A DNA stretch of 64,000 nt from Halocynthiibacter sp. SDUM655004 (GTDB taxonomy: Bacteria; Pseudomonadota; Alphaproteobacteria; Rhodobacterales; Rhodobacteraceae), in assembly GCF_026015885.1 (NCBI RefSeq), contig NZ_JAPDUG010000001.1, positions 186,001-250,000 on the forward strand, read 5' to 3'. Within the stretch, counting starts at the first letter, position 1; each line of letters starts with the position of its first letter. The translations under genes were made by a program, and so were the position numbers. The notes under the pieces were generated by a model, which saw only the letters and a program-made list of their open reading frames with translations, ran no database searches and was not told the origin of the DNA. Positions 17,316 through 26,717 of the stretch are shown here, piece by piece.

Positions 17316-17728
17316 GCTGGGCTCGCCGCAAAAGGTGTTGAGATGTTTGATAGCTCTGGTGCTCGCCCGCTTTCCATTTCTCTAGCAAATCCCAAAATAG
17401 ACGAGGTCTGCCCAGCTTCACTGGAAAGCCCCGAAATCTCAGTCAAGACAGGGGATAATTGAGCGATGTTTGAAGGCGATGCGCCGCTTGTTGCGTTCAG
17501 TACTGCGCTCGCAAGAACCGCTACTTGGCTATTGAGTTCAGCTTCAGTGAGATTTGCACTTTTAAGTTGTGAAATTAGTTGTTGAACTAAGGCCGCACAA
17601 TTCTCAGAAGACACCGCGCAGGCAGCACTAATTACCTCTGCATCGAAGAAAGTCGATTGAGCTATTGCGCCTTTTGCAAAAGGGCCAAATGCTGCGAGGA
17701 GTACCGTTGCTAATATGGCGCGTCTCAT
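17312..17728 (-). CDS. Small secreted protein of unknown function
   Basis: 138 residues from ATG 17728, with a clear signal peptide (MRRAILATVLLAAFGPFAKG, cleavage after AIAQ). The mature region is alanine/serine-rich and mostly helical; two Cys (SAACAVSSENCAALVQQLIS) could pair. No family recognised. The in-frame start at 17773 adds 15 non-signal-like residues and is less likely. Convergent with the upstream gene, sharing a CTAG tetramer as both stops, and divergent from 17926. Confidence 0.6.
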   Translation of the reverse strand: MRRAILATVLLAAFGPFAKGAIAQSTFFDAEVISAACAVSSENCAALVQQLISQLKSANLTEAELNSQVAVLASAVLNATSGASPSNIAQLSPVLTEISGLSSEAGQTSSILGFAREMESGRAPELSNISTPFAASPA

Positions 17729-17925
17729 GTTTTTCCTCGCTTGAGTTGTGATGGCACCTGAGAATTTGCACAAATTCCTTGATTTTACAAGGGTAATTGC
17801 ATCATCTGAGTTTAGAGGTGCTCGGAAGTTTGAAATGCATAACTGCGCTCAAATTTCTAACAAGGCCTAGATTGAGAGCTTGATCAGGCCTGAGCCAAGT
17901 CGCGAAAATCGCCAGCGAGGAAAAA

Positions 17926-18573
17926 ATGAACAGACGGGAGAGGCTTGCAAGAGTATGCATTTTGGTTCCCGCTATGATTGTATTTTTTCTTTCAGCTATC
18001 TTCGGAATTAGTGAGTATAAGTTTTTAGTCCATGCGCAGTCTTCAGAACAAACAGCCCCTCCATCGCTATCATCACGGCGCCAACTCTTAGAGCGCTGCA
18101 TCCAATTGCTGGCGGATCCAACGCTTAACATCAGGCCGTCATTCGAAGTTTCAAATTCGGCAGAACGATGCCTTGCAACCGCATTGAAAATTGAGAAGCT
18201 TTCAGCCGAAAGTAGTCGGTCTCAATTAGTAATCGCGCAATCTTCACTTCTGGTGGGGAAAGAGGCCGCCGCTATAGGCGCGATATCAAACTCACAGAAA
18301 TTGGCGCCGAGTGAGGGTTGGCTCGCCGCGCATCGCGTTAGGCTTTTGGTGCCACTCATACCTTCGCTAACGCCCGAAGCTCAAAGTGCGTTCACACAGG
18401 ACGCTTCGGTCCTTTTGGCGTCCGCAGAGTATTCCTGGGTTCTTCCGCAAATTTATGTCGGTCAGAAGAGCCTCCGACCGTATCTGCAAAGTATTGTCGA
18501 AGAACTCCCTGAGTTTCAGAAGCAGGTGTTTCTCAATCAACTTGCAAGAAGGGCCGAGCAAACAAATGGCTGA
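17926..18573 (+). CDS. Hypothetical single-pass membrane protein
   Basis: 215 residues. One N-terminal transmembrane helix (CILVPAMIVFFLSAIFGI, residues 11-28), then a predicted periplasmic helical region (LLERCIQLLADPTLNIRP, then pairs of helices resembling TPR-like packing, not demonstrable by eye). GAGGAAAAA precedes the ATG. Its end overlaps the O-antigen ligase-like gene by eight bases, so the two are probably co-translated and work together. No family recognised. Confidence 0.65.
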   Translation: MNRRERLARVCILVPAMIVFFLSAIFGISEYKFLVHAQSSEQTAPPSLSSRRQLLERCIQLLADPTLNIRPSFEVSNSAERCLATALKIEKLSAESSRSQLVIAQSSLLVGKEAAAIGAISNSQKLAPSEGWLAAHRVRLLVPLIPSLTPEAQSAFTQDASVLLASAEYSWVLPQIYVGQKSLRPYLQSIVEELPEFQKQVFLNQLARRAEQTNG

Positions 18574-19840
18574 CCTTTCTGTGCCCGCTCAAGGGGTGTC
18601 TACCCGCCAGTTTAGCGCAAACCAAAGTTTAGTGAGAGTATCGCTGCTTGCGATTATTCTCATCGCGCCCATTCCTGCCGGTTCAAATCTTCCAATAGTG
18701 TGGTGCATTTGGGCGGTCGCTCTGTCTGCCTTAACATTTCTCTGGTGCTTCAGTGCGCAGAGCGGCTCAATTCTTGATGTGGTTTTGACGGCCAGAACAC
18801 CACTTGTGTTGGGTTGTTGTGCAATCGGTTTTGCTGTCGCTCAGAGCTTCGCAGGCAGCCTCGCGCAATCCGCCACTCTACTTGGCGCGATACGGCTCCT
18901 AACCTATGCCTTCCTGTTTTTTCTGTTGGGCGCAACGGTGAAAAATACCGGACAATTCGCTGACGTGCTGTTTTTCGGAATCGCGCTTCACGCCACTGTT
19001 GCTCTGTTATTTTTGTACGGGATTAACGACTTCTCTATCTGGGGCCCGAAGCAGCATTACCTTGGCTCCGCCACGGGGACTTACATCAACCGAAATGCTT
19101 TCGCATCCTTGCTTTCCATGGGGTTGATACTGGGGGTATCACGGTTTGCGCGTCCCCAATTTGATAAGGGCTTCTGGGCGCGGGGCTGCGCATGTGGGAT
19201 CATCATCGCGGCGTTGCTGGCGACACAATCGCGCGCAGCAATTTTGCTGGGCTTGGGAATAGCAAGCATCTGTTTCGCAGTGTCTTGTGGAGCGGGACAG
19301 AGGCGAACTTTACGCGTAGCACTTTTTGTTTTGCCCTTTGTCGTGGTCGTCGCCGGTTTGACTGCTGTCTCAGATCGCAGCGTTTTCGCATTTGTAGACC
19401 TGCAAACCCGTGCGGAACTCTGGCACCAAACGCTAATCATGATCGCGGATCGTCCGTTTGCGGGATTCGGATTAGACACATTTCCCATGGCATTTGAACG
19501 GTATCACTTGCCTACGTTGCCAGTGGATGTGGTCTGGCTCCATCCGCACAATACGTATCTGACGCTCTGGTCAGAGCTTGGCATGATCGCCGGAAGTTTG
19601 ATTCCGTTGGCGATCGGTTGGGTGTTTGTGATCTTGCTCCGCGCACAATGCCTGTCTGCAAACCACAGCTCGATCCGAGTTGCCGCAATCGGTGTTATCT
19701 CGTTTGCGTCGCTCCATGCGCTTGTCGATTTCAGTATGGAAATCCAAGCGAACGTATTCCTTTTCATCGCAATCATCGCTCTAGCTATCGTCGAAAATCG
19801 TTCGCGGAGTGAAACACCAGTCGAGGTGGAAAATGGTTAA
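18566..19840 (+). CDS. O-antigen ligase family protein (Wzy_C domain, copy 2)
   Basis: 424 residues with about ten to twelve membrane helices. The central region has GSATGTYINRNAFASLLSMG and ATQSRAAILLGLGIASI; the large periplasmic loop has RPFAGFGLDTFPMAFERY and VWLHPHNTYLTLWSELGMIA, the HxxN/E-x-G signature of the Wzy_C/WaaL family. Overlaps the preceding small membrane protein and, by eight bases, the following tyrosine kinase gene. It may be the polymerase paired with that Wzz-kinase, leaving the copy at 9846 for another step, or the reverse. Confidence 0.82.
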   Translation: MADLSVPAQGVSTRQFSANQSLVRVSLLAIILIAPIPAGSNLPIVWCIWAVALSALTFLWCFSAQSGSILDVVLTARTPLVLGCCAIGFAVAQSFAGSLAQSATLLGAIRLLTYAFLFFLLGATVKNTGQFADVLFFGIALHATVALLFLYGINDFSIWGPKQHYLGSATGTYINRNAFASLLSMGLILGVSRFARPQFDKGFWARGCACGIIIAALLATQSRAAILLGLGIASICFAVSCGAGQRRTLRVALFVLPFVVVVAGLTAVSDRSVFAFVDLQTRAELWHQTLIMIADRPFAGFGLDTFPMAFERYHLPTLPVDVVWLHPHNTYLTLWSELGMIAGSLIPLAIGWVFVILLRAQCLSANHSSIRVAAIGVISFASLHALVDFSMEIQANVFLFIAIIALAIVENRSRSETPVEVENG

Positions 19841-22010
19841 ACAACATCCGCAGCATCAGTTCGGTGGCGCCGAGAAAATAGGCGTGTCAAATAGCGCTCA
19901 ACAAGTTGGCGAATACTTGGATTTGCGAGACCTTGTCGTTGTTCTCTATCGGAAAATTTGGCTAATCGCGGGTATCGTAGCCGGTTTCCTTGCGGTTGCT
20001 GCGACGTTCTTGGTTTTGACGACGCCGCAGTTCACGGCCACTGCGTTGCTCTTGGTTGATCCCTCACAAAAGAATTTGCTCAATCCCGATGAGGGGTTTT
20101 CTCAAGGCGGTATGTCTGATGCCGCTCGGGTAGAAAGTGAGGTTGAGATACTTCGATCCGGAACGGTCTCGCTGGCAACGGTCGAGCGCCTTGATCTTGT
20201 TACTGATCCGGAATTTGGCCCATCGCTCGGGCTCTTTGAAAAGCTTGGGCTTGCGTTTGGGCGAAATGAGAATCCTGCAGTTGGTACGGATCTTTTGAGT
20301 CAAACTTTGGATCGATTCATGGCTGCAACTGAAATTCGTAGGCGTGGCCAGACCCACCTCATTGCGGTTTCTGCCACGTCTGAATCCGCGACGAAAGCGG
20401 CATTGCTCGCGAACACATTGGCGCAAACCTACATCGGGCTTCAAATAGAGGCCAAGGTAAACATGTCGATGGCGGCGCGCGATCTCTTGCTGGCGCAAAT
20501 TGAGCAGGCGCGTGAGAGCCTTGCGCAGTCAGAGGACGCACTCGATTTCTATGTTGAACAAAACCTGGAACGGTTGAGCCGAGAAGCAGGGGGCATTGAT
20601 ATCGAGCAACTGCGATCAGAGCTCGAAGACTTACGCAGCTTGCAAGTTCAATCAACCGCACAGAGACAGGCGTTGTCGAGTGCCTATCAACAGCGCGATT
20701 GGGCGCAGATCGCGCAAGTTCTCGAGGACAACGCGCTCGCAAATCTAGTGGGACAGCGCGAAGCACTGATTGCGCGACTGAATACAAGCACGGAAACAAC
20801 CACGCGCGTCGACCTGCAGCAGGAGTTGGAGCGCCTAGATGCTCTGCTAGATGCAGAAGCCGCAACGAATTTGCAGTCTGCTAAACTCGATGTGGACAAT
20901 TTGAACGCAGAGGTACGGAGCAAACAGGGCGCGTTGCGTTCTGCCATCTTTGACGGAAACTTGTCCTCTGCGACGCTCGCGGAACTTTATGACCTTCAAC
21001 AAAAAGCTGACATCGCTCAAAGGCAATACAAAAACCTTCTGTCACGGGCGCGGGATCTAGATGCGCAATCACTTGTCCAGATGGCGGACAGTCGAATTGT
21101 CTCCGAAGCGTTGCCACCACGACAGCCAAGTTTCCCTAAGAAAGCAATGGTCTTGTCCTTCGCCTTTGTGCTCGCGCTCGGCGTCGGTGTTTCGGCTGCA
21201 TTTCTTAGCGAGTTCTATTTTGGCGGTATCACTTCGGTTGCTCAGCTTGCGAACGTTTTGCCGATCCCCGTAGGTGGCGCGATTCCGAAGGTCGAACAAC
21301 AAGTGGGGCACTTTTCTGTTGCGGACACGGTTATTCAGGCTCCGCTTTCGCCTTATGCAGAGTCAGTCCGTCAACTTCGGGCAAGTATCGATCTTGGTGT
21401 TTTAACGCCCAAAGGCAAATGCACGGTCGTTATGGTGACGTCTGCGTTCCCGAGCGAAGGGAAGAGTTCTTTGGCGCTCGCCTTGGCGCGCACTTATGCT
21501 GTGGCGGGAAAGTCGACGCTATTAGTTGATACGGATTTGCGAAAACCGAGCCTGCACCAATATCTAGGGCTCACGCCTCAAACCGGTTTCTTCGATTACC
21601 TTCGATACCCCGAGAAACTTGCTGCGCAATCGGGCTTCTATGATACGGATACGCTTTCGAAAGTTGGCGTTGTCCTTGGCCGCGGCCGCGCTGATGTGCC
21701 CACGGATCAGCTGCTTCAGTCTGCAATATTTGAGCGGTTCCTTGATAAGGCACGCGAAGCAATGGATGTGATCATTCTTGATACATCACCATTGTTGCCA
21801 GTCGTCGACGCTATTTATATCGCGCGGCATGCCGATGTTGTGTTGAATTGCGTTCGCTATGGCGGCACAGGGCAGACGAATTTGCGCGAGGCGCTCGACC
21901 GACTGGCGCGAGGGGTACAACCTTCAACGCCGGTCTACTCCGTACTCACGCACAATCGTTCACGCGGCTCTGATTATGAAAACACCTATGCTCATCCGGG
22001 TGGTGTTTAG
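19833..22010 (+). CDS. Polysaccharide co-polymerase/BY-kinase (Wzz domain plus tyrosine autokinase)
   Basis: 725 residues. Inner-membrane protein controlling chain length and export. N-terminal Wzz domain with a first helix near residues 42-65 (IWLIAGIVAGFLAVAATFLV); a long coiled-coil periplasmic part; a second helix near 445-465; a cytoplasmic kinase with Walker A SEGKSS (about residue 541), Walker A' LLVDTDLRKPSLH and Walker B VIILDTSPLLP. The C-terminus has only two tyrosines (DYENTYAHPGGV), a short version of the usual Tyr cluster. Start at ATG 19833. Confidence 0.9.
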   Translation: MVKQHPQHQFGGAEKIGVSNSAQQVGEYLDLRDLVVVLYRKIWLIAGIVAGFLAVAATFLVLTTPQFTATALLLVDPSQKNLLNPDEGFSQGGMSDAARVESEVEILRSGTVSLATVERLDLVTDPEFGPSLGLFEKLGLAFGRNENPAVGTDLLSQTLDRFMAATEIRRRGQTHLIAVSATSESATKAALLANTLAQTYIGLQIEAKVNMSMAARDLLLAQIEQARESLAQSEDALDFYVEQNLERLSREAGGIDIEQLRSELEDLRSLQVQSTAQRQALSSAYQQRDWAQIAQVLEDNALANLVGQREALIARLNTSTETTTRVDLQQELERLDALLDAEAATNLQSAKLDVDNLNAEVRSKQGALRSAIFDGNLSSATLAELYDLQQKADIAQRQYKNLLSRARDLDAQSLVQMADSRIVSEALPPRQPSFPKKAMVLSFAFVLALGVGVSAAFLSEFYFGGITSVAQLANVLPIPVGGAIPKVEQQVGHFSVADTVIQAPLSPYAESVRQLRASIDLGVLTPKGKCTVVMVTSAFPSEGKSSLALALARTYAVAGKSTLLVDTDLRKPSLHQYLGLTPQTGFFDYLRYPEKLAAQSGFYDTDTLSKVGVVLGRGRADVPTDQLLQSAIFERFLDKAREAMDVIILDTSPLLPVVDAIYIARHADVVLNCVRYGGTGQTNLREALDRLARGVQPSTPVYSVLTHNRSRGSDYENTYAHPGGV

Positions 22011-22120
22011 CCGCCTAAACCTCGCAAATCCTCCTCTCCGATTGACTTTGAGCCTTTAGTTCGGGATACGAGCAGAAGGGAATGATAGCGGTAACATCGC
22101 CGCCCTCGAGGAGGACTAGA

Positions 22121-24535
22121 ATGCACATGGAATTGAATAGCGGCTGGGTGCTTCGGCAAGCTGGCAAAGAAAGCGGCATGCCATTTAGCGTGCCAAATGA
22201 TGTGCATTCAGTGTTGCTGTCCGAAGGACAGATCAAGGATCCGTATTGGCGCGATAGAGAGGCGTCGCTTGATTGGGTCCACGAAAATGAGTGGGTTATT
22301 GAACGCACGGTTCAGGTCGAAGAAGGCTTGGATGGGCCAGTTTATCTGACACTAAGCGAAGTGGATTGCCACGCAGAAGTCAGCGTGAACGGCGCTCTTG
22401 TCGGAGTGTGCGAAAACGCATTCCTTCGTTATGATTTTGAAGTGTCTGAGCACCTGGTATCGGGTGAAAACAAGATAGAAATCCTCTTCTTGTCAAATAG
22501 TAAGGTCGCAGCCGCCAAGGCAGATGCATTTCCCTTTGCCGTGCCTTTTGTGGAGTGGAACTGTCGGCTTCCGCACTACAACTTCTTGCGCAAGACACAG
22601 TGTGATGCAGGCTGGGATTGGAATATCGCGCTTTCACCAATCGGTGTTTATGGAGGTGTTTCGCTTCGGGCCGGTAATGCTGTGCGGTTTGATGATGTAA
22701 AGCTTACTCAACATCACGAGAACGGTCGCGTTCGGCTTGATTTTGAAGCGTATTTCCTCGCGGATTCCGTTGGGAATGTGCCGCTGAAAGTCGAAATTGA
22801 TGGAAAAGTTGTCGAACAATCCGTCGCTTTCTATCCCGGTCAATCTAGTGCACGGGTATCGATCGAGATCGATGATCCCAAACTTTGGTGGCCCGCTGGT
22901 CACGGTGAGCAGCACCTTTATGATGCCGAGATTACGCTTGGTGGCGAGTGTCGGACAATGCGTGTTGGTTTGCGTGAGGTCGAGCTTGTTTGCGACAAAG
23001 ACGATGTCGGCCAGCGATTTGCATTTCGTGTGAATGGGCGCGAGATTTTTATGCGCGGTGCAAACTGGATACCTGCTGATGCTCTCCCTGCGCGATCCAC
23101 TCCAGAAGCCGTTCGCGACCTCCTGACCTCGGCGATTGAAGCGAACATGAACATGATCCGAGTCTGGGGTGGTGGGCGTTACGAGCCGGATTGGTTCTAT
23201 GAAATGTGTTCCGAGATGGGCCTGATGGTTTGGCAGGATTTCATGTTCGCCTGTAACATTTATCCTGCGGCTGACCGTGATTGGCTGGCATTGATCCGTG
23301 AAGAGGCCAAGCAGCAGGTTCGACGTTTGTCCGCTCATGCCTGTATTGGGCTTTGGTGTGGTGACAACGAACTAGTTGGCGCGCTTGGCTGGTTTGACGA
23401 GTGCAAACAGGACCGCGACAAATACCTCGCTATGTATGATCGTTTGAATCACGCTCTTGAAGAGGTTGTGCTGGACGAGAAGATCGACGTTCCATGGTGG
23501 CCAAGCTCACCTTCAGTCGGGCCTCTAAACTTTGACGATGGCTGGCATGACGATACCTCTGGCGACATGCATTTCTGGGATGTTTGGCATTCGGCGAAAG
23601 ATTTTGAGCACTACCGAACTGTGCGTCCGCGCTTTTGTTCGGAATTCGGGTTTCAGTCATTCCCCTCAAATCGGGTTGTCGAGAGTTTTACGGAGGCCGA
23701 GGATCGAAATGTCTCTTCTTCGGTGATGGATGTCCATCAGAGGAATGTCGGTGGAAACAGCCGGATCGTAGAGACATTGGCGAGGTATTTCCGCTTTCCC
23801 GAAAGCTTCGGCGACATGACCTATCAAAGCCAGATTTCACAGGCGCTCGCGATGAAAACTGCCATCGAATTCTGGCGCGCAAACAAACCGCGCTGCATGG
23901 GAACGCTATACTGGCAGCTCAACGATACTTGGCCCGTTGCAAGCTGGGCGAGCCTTGAATACGGCGGCGGCTGGAAGCTGTTTCACTACGCAGCCAAGGA
24001 GTTCTTCTCGCCTGTTTTGGTTACGGCGCAACCAGATGAGGCAACGGGCGAGATAGTTCTATACGCTGTGAATGACACGCCCGTGCCCGCAGAGATTTCG
24101 GTCAACCTACGTCGCGTTGACGTTGGAGGCGAGGTTTCGGAAGCGAGTTCCTTCGATGCCAAAGTGCCTACCGATAAGGCGATTGAAGTTACGAGATTGT
24201 CCGCAGCTTCGCTTTCGGAAACCGAATTCCTGCATTTCGATTGGAGCGATAAATCGGGCGAGCACAGTGGCGAGAACGAATTCCTACCTAAGCGCCCCAA
24301 AGAGTATGAATTCCAAACGCCAGAGATTGAATGCACAGTTTCTGACAACGGAGATGTCACCCTCGTAAGCGACAGGCCAGCGCTTTATGTCACTTATGAC
24401 CATGGCGGTGATGATATCTATTCGCAGAATTGCGTGACGCTCCTGCCCGGAGTGCCGAAGACCTTAAAGAAGCTCCGCAAACGCAGATCACATTTGCCAG
24501 CCTCGAAGCCGAGCGTTCGATCTCTCATGTCTTGA
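22121..24535 (+). CDS. Glycoside hydrolase family 2 protein, beta-mannosidase-like
   Basis: 804 residues, the usual length of beta-mannosidases (EC 3.2.1.25). ATG 22121 follows a GAGGAGGA site. GH2 layout: N-terminal sugar-binding domain, immunoglobulin-like domain, TIM barrel with MRGANWIPADALPAR, NMNMIRVWGGGRYEPDWFYE and WQDFMFACNIYP. The acid/base Glu lies in CIGLWCGDNELVGA (about residue 416) and the nucleophile Glu in RFCSEFGFQSFPS (about 507). There is no signal peptide, so it should act in the cytoplasm, which is unusual at the end of a polysaccharide export locus. A recycling or catabolic role is possible. Confidence 0.85.
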   Translation: MHMELNSGWVLRQAGKESGMPFSVPNDVHSVLLSEGQIKDPYWRDREASLDWVHENEWVIERTVQVEEGLDGPVYLTLSEVDCHAEVSVNGALVGVCENAFLRYDFEVSEHLVSGENKIEILFLSNSKVAAAKADAFPFAVPFVEWNCRLPHYNFLRKTQCDAGWDWNIALSPIGVYGGVSLRAGNAVRFDDVKLTQHHENGRVRLDFEAYFLADSVGNVPLKVEIDGKVVEQSVAFYPGQSSARVSIEIDDPKLWWPAGHGEQHLYDAEITLGGECRTMRVGLREVELVCDKDDVGQRFAFRVNGREIFMRGANWIPADALPARSTPEAVRDLLTSAIEANMNMIRVWGGGRYEPDWFYEMCSEMGLMVWQDFMFACNIYPAADRDWLALIREEAKQQVRRLSAHACIGLWCGDNELVGALGWFDECKQDRDKYLAMYDRLNHALEEVVLDEKIDVPWWPSSPSVGPLNFDDGWHDDTSGDMHFWDVWHSAKDFEHYRTVRPRFCSEFGFQSFPSNRVVESFTEAEDRNVSSSVMDVHQRNVGGNSRIVETLARYFRFPESFGDMTYQSQISQALAMKTAIEFWRANKPRCMGTLYWQLNDTWPVASWASLEYGGGWKLFHYAAKEFFSPVLVTAQPDEATGEIVLYAVNDTPVPAEISVNLRRVDVGGEVSEASSFDAKVPTDKAIEVTRLSAASLSETEFLHFDWSDKSGEHSGENEFLPKRPKEYEFQTPEIECTVSDNGDVTLVSDRPALYVTYDHGGDDIYSQNCVTLLPGVPKTLKKLRKRRSHLPASKPSVRSLMS

Positions 24536-24550
24536 AAAATATCTGACCGG

Positions 24551-24573
24551 AGTCGCTAAATAGAATAGCGGCT
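24551..24573 (+). terminator. Candidate terminator after the beta-mannosidase gene
   Basis: AGTCGCTA, 7-base loop, TAGCGGCT: an eight-pair stem with one G-T pair, 15 bases after the stop. It is followed by TCGGTTT, which is only weakly T-rich. Confidence 0.4.
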
Positions 24574-24618
24574 TCGGTTTCGAAGGCCAATTTGGGATGA
24601 AGTGAATTTTTGGGAAAT

Positions 24619-24704
24619 TGGTGCCCAGGAGAGGACTTGAACCTCCACGTCCATACGGACACTAGCACCTGAAGCTAGCGCGTCTACCATTCCGCCACCT
24701 GGGC
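24619..24704 (-). tRNA. tRNA-Leu (anticodon CAG)
   Basis: Read on the minus strand: acceptor GCCCAGG pairs with CCTGGGC, discriminator A, encoded CCA at 24621-24619. The anticodon loop TTCAGGT is closed by a GCTAG/CTAGT-type stem, giving anticodon CAG. A long variable arm (about GTGTCCGTATGGAC) is as expected for a type II tRNA, and the T loop GGTTCAAGTCC is intact. Total 86 nt with CCA. Confidence 0.95.
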
Positions 24705-24720
24705 AGGTGTCGTGGCGTGG

Positions 24721-24749
24721 GAATTACTTCGGTGTGTGTGTGGTGTCAA
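24721..24749 (-). promoter_or_regulatory. Sigma-70 type promoter of tRNA-Leu
   Basis: On the minus strand TTGACA (24749-24744), exactly 17 bases, TAATTC (24726-24721). The predicted start is about 10 bases before the mature tRNA 5' end. Confidence 0.75.
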
Positions 24750-24869
24750 CGGGATTCGCGTAAAAAACGCGGAACATCCCAAAAACGCTGTGCCTGCGAC
24801 GTGATAGTTGCTTGTCCAATTGCAAAGAGAAAGCTATTGAAGCAGATGAAAATAGTATCGGAGGCACCC

Positions 24870-25850
24870 ATGTCCAAACTAGTCACCATTTACGGCGGTT
24901 CCGGTTTTGTCGGGCGGTATATTGCACGGCGAATGGCGAAAGCTGGTTGGCGCGTGCGCGTCGCGGTGCGTCGTCCGAACGAAGCGATGTTCGTGCGTCC
25001 CTATGGTGCGGTTGGTCAGGTCGAACCGGTTCTGTGCAATATTCGCGACGATGCCTCTGTCGCAGCAGTTATGCATGGCGCAGACGCTGTAGTGAATTGT
25101 GTCGGAATTCTATCGGAGACAAAGCGCAACAAATTCGACTCTGTACAACATGAAGGTGCAGAGCGGATCGCGCGTCTTGCCAAAGAGACTGGCGTTGCGA
25201 AGCTTGTCCATATCTCGGCGATTGGCGCAGACGAGAATGCAGCAAGCGATTATTCGAAGTCGAAAGCTCTGGGTGAGCAGGGGATTCTTGCGAACTTCCC
25301 AGAGGCGGTAATCCTTCGCCCATCGGTGATTTTTGGCAATGAGGATGAATTCTTTAATCGCTTTGCGTCTATGTCGCGGCTCGGGCCCATTCTTCCGATC
25401 TTTGGCGGCAACACTCGCTTTCAGCCAGTGTATGTGGATGACGTAGCAGAGGCCGCTGAAAACGCGATCCTTGGCGACGCAACAGGCATCTATGAGCTTG
25501 GTGGTCCTGAAGCTCTTACACTGCATGCTGCCATCGAAAAGATGCTCGGCGTGGTGCACCGAAAACGCCTTGTGATGAACCTACCGTTCTTTGCAGGTCG
25601 GATCCTCGCGGGTATCCTTGATTTTGTTCAGTTCGTATCGATGGGGCTTATTCACAACGGTGTCTTAACGCGGGATCAGCTCAAGAGCTTGCGCGTTGAT
25701 AATGTTGTTTCCGACGATGCCAAGACACTAAGTGATCTTGGCGTTACGCCTACGACAATGGAAGCCATCATGCCGACGTATCTATGGCGCTTCCGCCCGA
25801 ATGGTCAGTTCGAAGAGCTTCGGGACTCTGCGAAAAATCTCAAAGCCTAG
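24870..25850 (+). CDS. NAD(P)H-binding protein of the complex I NDUFA9 subunit family
   Basis: 326 residues. Atypical SDR with GGSGFVGRYIARRMAKAGW at the N-terminus, DAVVNCVGILSET, and VHISAIGADENAASDYSKSK, where Tyr/Lys are spaced as in the family; then VILRPSVIFGNEDEFFNRFA, typical of NDUFA9-like proteins. ATG 24870 has GGAGG at 24860-24864; the longer frame from 24717 lacks a site. Bacterial members are not proven complex I subunits; many are cytoplasmic. Its TAG stop shares a CTAG tetramer with convergent uppP. Confidence 0.88.
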   Translation: MSKLVTIYGGSGFVGRYIARRMAKAGWRVRVAVRRPNEAMFVRPYGAVGQVEPVLCNIRDDASVAAVMHGADAVVNCVGILSETKRNKFDSVQHEGAERIARLAKETGVAKLVHISAIGADENAASDYSKSKALGEQGILANFPEAVILRPSVIFGNEDEFFNRFASMSRLGPILPIFGGNTRFQPVYVDDVAEAAENAILGDATGIYELGGPEALTLHAAIEKMLGVVHRKRLVMNLPFFAGRILAGILDFVQFVSMGLIHNGVLTRDQLKSLRVDNVVSDDAKTLSDLGVTPTTMEAIMPTYLWRFRPNGQFEELRDSAKNLKA

Positions 25851-26650
25851 GTATAGGCAACGACCAATAAGATAGTGCCGAGGATCACCCTATAGATGAC
25901 ATAGGGTGTGAAACTTACGCTGCGCAAAAGTCGCATCATCAGAGAGAGTGCAGCGAGCGCCATCAAAGCGGATAGGGCAGCGACGATCAACGCATCGCGA
26001 AACGCACCGGATGTCTCTGACCCCGCAAGATCAAGAGCGGAAAGTGTACCGGAGGCAATAATGGTTGGAATAGACATGAGCATAGCCAGCTTTGCTCCAT
26101 CCGTCCTCGTATATCCAAGCAAGCGCGCGCCGGTAATTGTTGCGCCCGAACGCGATGTCCCCGGAATAAGCGCGACCGCTTGCCAAAGCCCCATCACGAG
26201 CGCGTCTTTCACATTCCATTCGCCGCTAACTTTGCGCTCCGCGCTTTGTTGGTCGGCCCAATATAGTACGAGCCCAAAAATGAGCATCGTCCAGCCAATC
26301 ACGGCCATACTTCGCATGCTGTCGCTTAGGCCGGTTATCTTAAGGATGAAGCCCGCGATGATTACGGGAATAGTCGCGATCAAGAGAAGGAACGCCAGTC
26401 GCGCACCTGGCTCCGAAATGCGACCAGTTAACATTGCAGGGACGCCGCGCGCAGCAAGCGATACATCCGCCCAGAAATAGATGATCACTGCAAAAAGCGT
26501 TCCGACATGGGCGGCAACATCGATCACTTGGCCCTGATCTGGCATATCCATGAGAATCGGCAAGAGAATCAGGTGACCGGAGGAGGAAACAGGAAGAAAC
26601 TCTGTAATGCCTTGAATTATCGCCACTAGGGCAAGATGTAGCAGGGGCAT
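25847..26650 (-). CDS. uppP: Undecaprenyl-diphosphatase
   Basis: 267 residues, multi-spanning. Dephosphorylates undecaprenyl pyrophosphate to recycle the lipid carrier for peptidoglycan and polysaccharide synthesis. Both signature motifs are present: GITEFLPVSSSGHLIL near the N-terminus and PGTSRSGATITGARLLG in the middle. AAGGA followed by seven bases selects ATG 26650 over the upstream in-frame ATG at 26680. Confidence 0.94.
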   Translation of the reverse strand: MPLLHLALVAIIQGITEFLPVSSSGHLILLPILMDMPDQGQVIDVAAHVGTLFAVIIYFWADVSLAARGVPAMLTGRISEPGARLAFLLLIATIPVIIAGFILKITGLSDSMRSMAVIGWTMLIFGLVLYWADQQSAERKVSGEWNVKDALVMGLWQAVALIPGTSRSGATITGARLLGYTRTDGAKLAMLMSIPTIIASGTLSALDLAGSETSGAFRDALIVAALSALMALAALSLMMRLLRSVSFTPYVIYRVILGTILLVVAYT

Positions 26651-26717
26651 ATGCACTTCCTTGAACGAAAACTTCCCCACAGGTTAACCATTTGTAAATA
26701 AATGGAAAGTGGGAAAA

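Noticed and set aside
22043-22075. TTGACT-like element before the beta-mannosidase gene
   Set aside because: The facing -10 (GATACG) is poor, so an independent promoter cannot be supported.
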